Positions 9,486 to 17,070 of a DNA stretch of 17,763 bases are shown here, one piece after another. Positions within the stretch are counted from its first letter, which is position 1; each line of letters opens with the position of its first letter. Origin of the DNA: Lobulomyces angularis. Lineage: Eukaryota; Chytridiomycota; Chytridiomycetes; Lobulomycetales; Lobulomycetaceae. The stretch lies in the NCBI GenBank assembly GCA_027604685.1, contig JADHYX010000084.1, forward strand, positions 1,877-19,639, given 5' to 3'. The notes beneath the pieces are model-generated. The model was not told the DNA's origin. It was given only the letters and a program-made list of their open reading frames with translations, and ran no database searches. The position numbers were made by a program, and so were the translations under genes.

Positions 9486-11350
9486 TTAATACTCTTTAGA
9501 CGATTTCCTTTTACAAATTGTAAGATAATCAGGGGGTTCTTGTAAATAAGGATTCGAAGTTACAGGAGATTCGTTATTTTTGGTTGCGTTATTACTACAT
9601 ACTACTGGTAGAAAAATTGTTGGTTCTTCAATTTTTTTCACGCACACTAATGGAAATACTCCTTGTAGTCCAGTTGCTGTATCAATTCCTACAGCCCAAC
9701 CTAATTATTATAATTTTTTTTTTTTTAAGGTTTGTTTCCAATATTCAATTTTTGTATTTTGTTTTAGTTACCATCATCAAACCCAGAAACAAAAGTTAAA
9801 ATTGCACCTTTTTTTAACGTTAGTTCATCATATTGTGTAGGCAAATAATCCATTATGACCAACAGTTTTTGTTGCTGTGTGGTAATAGTCGAGTTACTCA
9901 GAGAAGGAGTATGAGTACTAGAAGTTTGAGCAGAAAAATTGGTAATACCGCATCCTAAGTCTTCAGGTTTAATTACAGGAGATGAAATTGAAACCTCAGA
10001 GACGTTAGTATTGGCGGCGACGGTAGATATGGTTGCCGTTTCTGAAAAAAATGCATCTCGGTGTAAAGGTTCCTTGTATGTCGAATGCTCGTATTGTTGA
10101 TATGGCTGTTGTTGAGATTGCTGTGATAGTCGCTGATGAATTTGTCTTTCATAATTAAGCAAATAATTTAAATTTTGTGCATAATGGTTACTATTAATGG
10201 AATCAACAAAAGGGGAAGCTGGGGAAGGATTTTGAGGTGGGGTTTGCCTGTAATTTTCTGAAGAAGAGTTGTTATTCGAATCAACAACACAACTCTCCCT
10301 TACATTTTCTGAAGCAGTTTATAAAAAAAAATAAATAAATAAAAAAAAATTAATTAAGGAATTAAAAATTGTTAACGTAAATACCCCTTTGTGTAAAAGG
10401 TATATTGGTTTGAGACTTTAGTTCATTGACTTTCTTCTTTTTACTTTTTGTAATTAAACACAGTACAAGTGCGATCACAAAGAAAATGAGAGCAATAACA
10501 ATTCCAGAAATTTCAATTATCCCAAGAGTAATACTAGAGCGAGGTGTAGCATCAATATCCGCAGAATTTGATATGGTAGCAGATAACGTTGTTGTCGTCA
10601 AGTCACCACCAGTTGTATTTACTTTCAATGTTGGAAATTCTTTAAAAAATCTTTTACAACACGGCAAATCCAAGAGGTTTACGTTTGTGTTGCATTCAGA
10701 TGCGCCTATTTCTTTACTGGTGAAACCTATAATTCTCTCGAATCAAATATTGTAGATGTAAAATTTACCACAATAAACTTCTTCATGTATTTCAGCAAAA
10801 CCACAAGTTATTGTTCCCTCTCGCAACAAAAACACCTTGGAAGCTTCACAATAATTACGTTGATCATTTAAAAACTTTGTTTTAGCAGCAGTAATTGCAG
10901 GATCAGAACTAGGAGGACAAAGAGTATTATTATTTAAAGTCTTTTCCGTAAATTCTACACCAGCATCACAACGATCAGGGCAAAGAGAATATTCAGTAAT
11001 TATACCAGGGGTTCCACTGCAGCCCGCTTTTACAGCATCTTGAACCCAGACTGCGCATTGAAGGGTCGCTAGAATAAAAATTTATCTAAATATCTTTCAT
11101 ACAAAAAGGAAAAAAAAAAATTTATTTTACCATAATACCTTCTGTATTTAATAGAATTTTCGAGATCCGCACCAGTACAACCAAAATTAGTTTTAAACCG
11201 ATTTAGTGTTTTTTCAAGACCGAAATAATTTGCTGAATCAGTAAATTTGCCATTCAATTCATTTGTAAAAATATCCGTAAAAACAGGAGTCCCTACAAAA
11301 TTTGAACTACACAAAGAGCTTTCTGGTAGAATTGTACAACTACTAGCCAT
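9486..11350 (-). CDS. single-pass membrane protein with Cys-rich ectodomain and C-terminal SH3 domain, copy A
   Basis: This looks like a surface receptor or adhesion-type scaffold of a kind widespread in early-diverging fungi; its ligand is unknown. Exons 11350-11131, 11068-10769, 10726-10385, 10308-9772 and 9700-9486 encode 537 residues; all four introns are phase 1. Residues 1-195 are Cys-rich (SLCSSN, LQCAVW, LCPDRCDAG, LCPPSSDP, a CC pair). A Thr/Ser-rich stalk follows, then a membrane helix at about 240-265 with a KSKKKK stop-transfer. The cytoplasmic tail is Gln/Ser/Pro-rich (RQTPPQNP, YERQIHQRLSQQ, ISSPVIKPE). The SH3 domain spans about 435-490 (DYLPTQYDEL, DDGWAVG, GVFPLVCV), followed by a 47-residue tail. 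No N-terminal hydrophobic signal peptide is visible before Cys5, so a short upstream exon may be missing. It is the tandem paralog of the gene at 13068-15167. Confidence 0.9.
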
Positions 11351-11885
11351 TTTTCGGTTGTATCTTTTTTTTTGTTTTTAAATTATTTTATTAAGTTAAG
11401 TTTTAAAAGTGAAGTTTTTTTTAATATTTCTATACCCTGCAAAAAAAAAAAAAAAAAAAAGCAATTAAATATTGAATTCAGGTTAAAAATTAAATATAAT
11501 GTACAAAAAAAATAAAAAAAAAAAATGGATTTTTTTATAATTATATAATGACTAATTTTTACCTTTTTACAACTTGAGAAAAAAAAAAAATAAAAAAAGA
11601 AAAACAAAAAATTGGGTTTAGAACGCTAATTTTTTATTGCTAAAAAAAAAAAATAAAAAAAAATAAATAAAAAATAATTGTGATGCTTTTGAGAAACTTA
11701 CCCCTCCAACTTTAGATCACAAAGCTGAGAAAAAAAAAAAAAAAAAAAACATCAGAAAAATTGTTAAAAAGTTAACAATTTAAGTAAAAATTTAATAGTA
11801 TTCTTCATATTTTTTTAAAAAGTTTTAAAATTTATGTTTTTTTTTGAAGAAGATCAAAAAAAAAAAAAATGAAATATAAACAGGC
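11351..11885. other. A/T-rich upstream region of SH3 copy A
   Basis: About 535 bases dominated by A runs (for example near 11443-11460, 11640-11660 and 11728-11750). A Phe-rich minus-strand frame within 11383-11607 is only a by-product of these runs. The region should contain the copy A promoter and, if it exists, a signal-peptide exon; I could not identify either. Confidence 0.5.
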
Positions 11886-12947
11886 GTTGTCACACACAAA
11901 AAGTTCTAAGTAAAAATGTCACCAAACCCTGTTCCTAAATAAACCAGAGAAATTCTACTAAGTAAAATCGGATGTACTTGAATCTTCATTAAATCATCTT
12001 TGGTAAAAAATCAGTGCTATTAGGGAAATGTTGTGAAAGAAATGAAAGAAGAAATAGACTTGAAGTTGACTTCCCACCAGTACTTGAAAGTTCCAACTCA
12101 AAAAACTAATGGAAGTGTCGGGCTGCAAATCAAAAAAAATTCAAAGGGAAACCTCAGAATATCCTATTGCAGACAATAAAACCGAATAAAATAACGTATT
12201 TGGTTCAGAACCTCTAATTGTTTTAGAAACATCAATTCGAAATTTTCTCAATTACAGCATTATTGTTCAAATTATTTATTAAAGAAACCTTTAGTAAGGA
12301 AAAAAAAAAATCGGTGCTTAAGAATAGAATTTGTAAAAACATATGGAGGATTTGGAGAAACTGTTTTATGAAACAATTTCGTCAGATGAAACTCTAGTAT
12401 GAAAGCTTAGAAAAGGTAAAGATGTCTATTTTTCGATATCATTTAAGTGTAGCTATCAAATGCGCAAATTCGAAAGTATATTTGGGGATGCTTCTCAGCT
12501 TTTAGTTTAATCCCAATTGTAGATTTTAGAAGGCAACCAAAACCACTGCACTTATAGAGAAACTCTTCAGGTGTTCTTATTACCTGAAATTAAGGCTGCC
12601 AGAAAGAATTTTGTATAGATATGGTGTTTATGCAAGATAATGCCCAGAACAAGATCCATCCCTTGACTGGCCACCACTGAGTCCAGTTATGAATTCTATA
12701 GAGAACCGATGGGCTATTATGAAGAATAGACTACAAAAAAAAAATGAAATTCTAATGAGCTAAAATGAACCTATGGAACAAGTCTTCCAGATATGGTAGG
12801 AAATCGAAAAAAATTTGTTAGTTTTACTGATAATGTAAAAAATAGATTAAAAGAAGTTGTTAGTTAAGGCGGAACACCCACTAAGTATTAATAGATTTCA
12901 GTGTCAAATTTTTTGTCCAAGTCACATAAAAAAAATTCTGGTGACAA
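11886..12947 (+). mobile_element. decayed Tc1/mariner-type transposon relic
   Basis: On the plus strand, fragments of a Tc1-like DDE transposase appear in the right order but in shifting frames with many stops. ETISSDETL at about 12370-12396 contains the first catalytic Asp in the family's SDE context. WGCFSAFSLIPIVD lies at about 12483-12524. MVFMQDNA at about 12620-12643 carries the second Asp. LDWPPLSPVMNSIENRW from 12662 carries the Glu in the (P)-x-IENRW motif, followed by AIMKNRLQ. The distance between the second Asp and the Glu is shorter than the usual 34 or so residues and the frame changes, so there is an internal deletion. An upstream part near 11916-12160 (start MSPNPVPK, then stops) fits a ruined N-terminal DNA-binding region. 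Possible end repeats TTGTCAC (11887-11893) and GTGACAA (12941-12947) set the limits used here; they are tentative. Confidence 0.8.
11916..12870 (+). pseudogene. Tc1-like transposase pseudogene
   Basis: This is the coding remnant inside the relic. A start-like MSPNPVPK at 11916 is followed by a stop within nine codons. The DDE-region blocks (SDE at 12382-12390, QDNA near 12632-12643, IENRW near 12701-12715) are separated by stops and at least one frame change. No intact transposase can be produced, so the element cannot move by itself. Confidence 0.8.
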
Positions 12948-13067
12948 AATTACTTTCAAACTTAAAAGAAAATAACAATAAAAATATAATACAAAATCTA
13001 TTTATTTTATTTTTCAATTTTTTTTTATTTTTTGCTTTAATAAAAATTCTAGACAAAAAAAATAATC
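12948..13067. other. short A/T-rich 3' flank of SH3 copy B
   Basis: About 120 bases of mostly A and T between the tentative right end of the transposon relic and the stop codon of SH3 copy B. No open frame is supportable; it likely contains the copy B polyadenylation region. Confidence 0.5.
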
Positions 13068-15167
13068 TTAATTAAAAGATAATCTGAAATTTTTATTGGA
13101 TTTTTCATTATCCATAGAAGTAGAATATATTTTTTCAGTATTTTCTTCCTGAATGTAGTCATGATAAATAGGAGTTTCTTTTACATTCTTTAAATTTTCT
13201 GCAAATATTTCTCCCATCAAGTTTGGTGAAATTTGGGAAGATATTCTCTTACTTATTGCAGCATATTCAGTTGATTGTTGTGAAAAGGATTCTTTATTTC
13301 CAGGAACGCTGATATTTCTGGTTCCTTCATCACTACCTATTACTGGTAGTGACAATGCTGGTTCTTCAATTTTTCTAACACATACTAATGGAAATGCTCC
13401 TTGTTGACCGGTTGCTGTATCAATTCCTAATGCCCAACCTAATATTAATATTTTTTAAAAAAAAAAAAAAAAAAAAAATGAATAAAAATCAATTTCTATT
13501 TTAATTACCATCATCAAAACTAGAAACTAAACTTAAAGTTGAGCCTTCTTTTAATCGAAGTTCATCATCTTGCGTAGGATAATAATCTAAAACAACTAAC
13601 AACTTTTGTAGCTGAGTGGTTGCAGTTGTTGCAGTTGTAGCAGTGGAATTTAACTGGGAAGGTGAACCATTACTAGTTGAAGCAAGGGGAGAAATACCAG
13701 ATTTCACTTCTTCAGGTTTAATAACAGGAGATGAAATTGAAACTCCAGCGGCTTTAGCACTGGCAGCAACTGCAAATACGTTTGCTGTTTCTGATAGTAA
13801 TGTATCACGATTAGACAAAGTTGACGAAATATTTGGTGCTGGTGCAGCTTGTGGAGAAGGTTCTTTATGTGAATACCGCTGTTCATATTGTTGGTAAGGT
13901 TGTTGTTTCTGCTGAGATATTTGTGATAGTCGCTGTTGAAATTGCGTTTCATAATTTATCACATTATTTAAATTTTGCTGAGATTGGTTAGTGCTAAAGG
14001 AATGAATAGATGGTGAACTAGGCGCAGGGTTTTGGGGCCTATTGGGTGGAGTTTGCCTATGATTAACTGAAGGAGTAATCGCGATTGAAGATTGTTTAGG
14101 AGAGCTATAATTTGAGTGAGCTTGAAAAAATTCCCTGGAATGATCCGAATCTATTTGTAACGAAAAAAATTATAATTAAACTATATTACAAATTATTACC
14201 CCTTTGCTTAAATGGTTTAACGTCTTGAGAGTCATTAAATTCACTAGTTCTCCTTCTTCTATTTCTGATGATAAAAAATGCAACCAGTGCAATCATGGCA
14301 AGAATGACAGCAATAACAATTCCAACAATCCCAATAGTAATACTAGAACGAGGTGTAGCATTAATATCCGCTGAGTTTGTTGAAGGGGTAGCGGTAGATG
14401 AAGATGCTGCTGTTGCTAAGGTAGCAGAGCTAGAGGTTGGATTATTTTTCAAAGTTGGATTTTCCTCAAAAAAAGTCACACAACATGCTGTAGCAGATAA
14501 GTTATCTGTGTTGCATGCAAAAGCAGCTATTTCTTTACTGGTGTATCCTATAATTTTTTTTTTAAAAAACAATATAAATGTGAAAATTACCACAAGTTCT
14601 TTCTTCCAAAGTTGTAGCCCAACCACAATTGGGAGTTCCAGACTGAAGAACAAAATTCTTCGCAGCAGTACAATAATTAGATTGATCTGTTAAAAAAGTT
14701 GTTCTAGCTTCTGTAATTAGAGGATCAGCACTAGGAGGACAAATATTGTTATCCTCAAAAGTACTTGCCACTGATTGTAAGCCCGCCATACAACGATCAG
14801 CGCAAAGAGCGAATTGAGAAGGTAAACCAGGCTGTACTACACAACCTTCCTTTAAAGCACCTTGAATCCAAAGAGCACATTGAATGGATGCTAGAATTTG
14901 TATTTTATCTTTCAATATTTTTTTTGGAAAAGAAATTATAATATTACCTTGATACCTTCTATATTTAACAGCCGTTTCGATTTCAGCACCAGTACAAGCA
15001 AAACTATTTCTAAAGTGATTAACTACTCTTTCATTATCATATATGAATGACTGAATAAAGTTATTAACATCCAATTCCGTTGGAAAAAGGTTAGAATCAA
15101 CAGGATATCCTTCGTAATTTGGACCACACAAAGAATTTTTTGTCAGAACCGTACAGTTACTAGCCAT
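13068..15167 (-). CDS. single-pass membrane protein with Cys-rich ectodomain and C-terminal SH3 domain, copy B
   Basis: Tandem paralog of the gene at 9486-11350, same strand. Exons 15167-14948, 14890-14591, 14547-14200, 14150-13509 and 13438-13068 encode 626 residues. Exons 1 and 2 have the same lengths as in copy A (220 and 300 nt) and all introns are phase 1. The ectodomain shares the Cys framework (SLCGPN, IQCALW, LCADRCMAG, ICPPSADP, a CC pair). A Ser/Thr/Ala stalk leads to a membrane helix at about 243-267 with a basic RNRRRR stop-transfer. The tail has RQTPPNRPQNP, YETQFQQRLSQ, HKEPSP, ISSPVIKPEE and an Ala/Thr-rich stretch. The SH3 domain is at about 472-527 (DYYPTQDDEL, DDGWALG, GAFPLVCV). 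The C-terminal tail is about 100 residues, twice that of copy A and not alike. As in copy A, no signal peptide precedes the first Cys. Confidence 0.92.
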
Positions 15168-15658
15168 TATTTTTTTTCTTTTTTTTTTTTTCAGAATATT
15201 TTGGTTTATATAACTTTTTTTTTTTTTAATTTAAATAAAAAAAGATATTTCTAAAAATCTATATTGTCTTAAAAAAAAAAAAAAAAAAAATAAATTAAAA
15301 ATTTTTTGGTAATTTTTGTAGAATATTTAATTATATAATTTTTTTTTTTTTAGTTTTTTTTTTTCATGAGGTATTTTTATTAGTTTTTTATTTTCTTTTT
15401 TTTGGTATATATAGATTTTGTGATTTATTTTCCTTTTTTTTTTTTGATAGATAATTTCTTTCTTTATTTTTTTTTTTAATAAAGATATTCTTTCTTTTTA
15501 AAGCTGAATAAAAAAATTATTATTTAAATACAAAAAAAATTTTTTTGATAAAAATTAATTATTATTATAAAAAAATTAAAAATTTTAAAGCATTAAAAAA
15601 AAAATAAAAAAAAATATATATATATAAATATAAAGAAATTTTTTTATTAATTGCAGGA
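15168..15658. other. A/T-rich spacer between SH3 copy B and TSR2-like gene
   Basis: About 490 bases of A/T runs, including TATATATATA near 15614-15623. It should carry the promoter of SH3 copy B and the 3' end of the TSR2-like gene. I checked the minus strand for an ATG followed by a hydrophobic stretch and found none (the only clear ATG, near 15367, leads into a Lys-rich frame that stops). Confidence 0.5.
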
Positions 15659-16411
15659 TCATCTTCTTCGTTTTTGCACTAGTTCAAACCCATCATCATC
15701 AATGACAGGTTCTATTTTAGATTTTTCTTTGACAACCAACATTTCCTCGTCAACTAAACTCTCGTCACTGTCATCATCTGTACTTTCTCCTTCGTTATTA
15801 ACAATTTTCACCGTTCCACTCTTTTTCATGCTTGACCAATTTCTTAATTTAGTCAATTCCTCTAAACTATTCGAAAAAAATATTTCATTGTACAGCTTAC
15901 ATAACAGTGTTCCTATTTGATATTGACTGTTATCTTCCAACGAAAGGGAAAATATCTCATCAAAAAAGTCTTCAAAATTTCTTGCTAACTCATGCGGTTC
16001 AACGTTTCTCGAATGTTTTTTAAAGAATTCTAGTATATTTTCGTATAGGTAGGTTTTTTGTTGTATTGAATTAAATCCTTAAAAAAAAAAAAAAGAAAAA
16101 AAATTTAATTTTTTATTTTTATTGTTTCATATTTTATTTATTTATTATGTTTTTTAAAATTTTTTTTTTTTTTTTTTTGGTTAATTTTAATCACTTCTTT
16201 TTTTTCTTTTCAAGTTAAAAAAAAATAAAAAAATTTTTTCTTTTAATGATAATTACCTGCTAAATCTTGTTCTATACAAATATTTAAAGCAGTCCAACTA
16301 ATAAAAACATAAAAAAAAAATTAAAAAAAAATTTCCAAGAAAAAAGATAACAAAATTTTGAGCGCAATATTATCAATGATTTTTTTTTTTGTTTTTTTTT
16401 ATCTTAAACAT
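15659..16411 (-). CDS. TSR2: TSR2-like pre-rRNA processing / eS26 escort factor
   Basis: TSR2 escorts ribosomal protein eS26 and is needed for 20S pre-rRNA processing. Well-supported exons are 16297-16257 and 16077-15659, with a probable first coding exon ending at 16352 (donor GTTATC at 16351). The helical core reads WTALNICIEQDLAGF, then ENILEFFKKH, DFFDEIFSLSLEDNSQYQIG and LLCKLYNEIF, fitting the family's W-x-AL, FF and E-F-N-x-x-x-EDGS-x-x-x-(I/V) patterns. An acidic Asp/Glu stretch follows. The end, DDDGFELVQKRRR, matches the family's conserved D-(D/E)-GF-x-x-V tail. Oddity: the first exon frame (IIDNIALKIF before the Trp) has a TAA just upstream. The ATG at 16411 fits only if the A run at 16380-16390 is one base too long, which would give 172 residues. 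A homopolymer error or an unseen 5' exon could explain this. Confidence 0.82.
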
Positions 16412-16426
16412 CTTCATAAAGTAAAG
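16412..16426. promoter_or_regulatory. minimal divergent gap between TSR2-like gene and small membrane gene
   Basis: If the ATG at 16411 (-) and the ATG at 16427 (+) are both real starts, only 15 bases separate the two coding regions, so each promoter must lie in or across the other gene. The alternative plus-strand start at 16376 would overlap the TSR2 first exon antisense. Confidence 0.3.
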
Positions 16427-16741
16427 ATGGAACAAGATAAATATGACAATGCTAAAGATGTTGACCGAGAAGTATTATTAAGATTTGGAAGACTCATGGT
16501 ACGACAAGTAGTTCTTATGTCATTTGTTGGAATAATATTCTCATCATTCACATTTGGTACAATGAGAAAGTGCTGAACGAAGAAATCAAATATCAGGTTT
16601 ACCATAGGAATACAGATATTCACTACATTGGCATGGTGCTGTATTGCCATATTATTTGAAAAGAAAGTAAAGAGAAAACCCATCAACAAATACAAGAACT
16701 ATGATAATATCAATGATACAAGAAAAAATTATTACAATTAA
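16427..16741 (+). CDS. small two-helix membrane protein, unknown family
   Basis: I do not recognise this gene. The preferred model has exons 16427-16556 and 16608-16741 (87 residues), with a 51-nt intron GTACAA...CATAG. The first helix is VVLMSFVGIIFSSFTFG and the second IQIFTTLAWCCIAILF, separated by almost no loop. It ends in a Lys/Arg/Asn-rich tail starting KKVKRK, as in small ER or mitochondrial membrane proteins. Without splicing, the frame stays open except for one TGA at 16573-16575 and would place a 17-codon loop between the helices. The intron is less A/T-rich than its neighbours here and contains several internal AGs, so it looks exonic. A start at 16376 is also in frame and would add a Phe-rich stretch. 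Two membrane helices are seen; function is not known. Confidence 0.55.
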
Positions 16742-16875
16742 AACCAACTAGTCCAACTTTTTTTTTTCTTTAAAAAATATAGTTTAAAAAAATTTAAAAA
16801 AAAAATTATAAAAATATAAGATGTTTATTTTTTTTTTTTTAATTTTTAAATTTAAAAAAAAAAAAAAAAAATTTA

Positions 16876-16995
16876 AATGGGTTTGGTGATAAAGAAGAAG
16901 CAAAAAAAAAGATATTAAATTGATGCATTGATGCATGGAAATTTAAAGATGAATTTGCTATGTTAAGATGTTACTTGATACGATTTTTAGATTGA
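16876..16995 (+). pseudogene. possible coding fragment interrupted by a stop
   Basis: One plus-strand frame reads NGFGDKEEAKKKILN, then TGA (16921-16923), then CIDAWKFKDEFAMLRCYLIR and FLD before another TGA at 16993-16995. The composition looks like protein rather than spacer. The internal stop sits inside an 8-base tandem duplication, TGATGCAT twice at 16921-16936. It may be a remnant of a decayed gene, or an unrecognised exon. I do not recognise a family and no start codon or splice sites tie it to its neighbours. Confidence 0.25.
16921..16936. repeat. 8-base tandem duplication (TGATGCAT x2)
   Basis: Two perfect adjacent copies of TGATGCAT, inside the possible coding fragment. It creates or accompanies the stop codon there. 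Confidence 0.8.
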
Positions 16996-17070
16996 GTTTT
17001 CTAATAGATTTTTTTAAGTTTAATTTTTTTTGCTTGAGGCTGCTAAAAATTTTTCAAAAAAAAAAAAAAA

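Larger units (their letters stand above)
16742..17070. other. A/T-rich spacer with possible coding remnant
   Basis: About 330 bases. The left half is A/T runs. The right half (16876-16995) is more complex and is listed separately. The promoter of the gene starting at 17071 must lie here; nothing specific was identified. Confidence 0.5.

Noticed and set aside
11383..11607. Phe-rich minus-strand frame that could be a signal-peptide exon for SH3 copy A.
   Set aside because: It is a translation of T runs, its possible donor phase does not fit the copy A start, and copy B has no equivalent upstream.
12857..13075. A 72-codon plus-strand frame at the right end of the transposon relic.
   Set aside because: It spans the relic's 3' end and the A/T-rich flank; beyond the transposase tail it is Lys/Asn/Phe from A and T runs.
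13616..14693. Plus-strand frames of 93 and 141 codons (13616-13897, 14268-14693).
   Set aside because: They are antisense to exons of SH3 copy B, have no domain, and arise from its Ala/Thr/Val-rich repeats.
16573..16995. TGA possibly reassigned to Trp, since TGA interrupts two otherwise open frames and ends the TSR2-like gene.
   Set aside because: Every Trp I read in CDH1, MYCBPAP, TSR2 and the SH3 genes is TGG, and no conserved position in them uses TGA. A reassigned code in such A/T-rich DNA should show many TGA codons.
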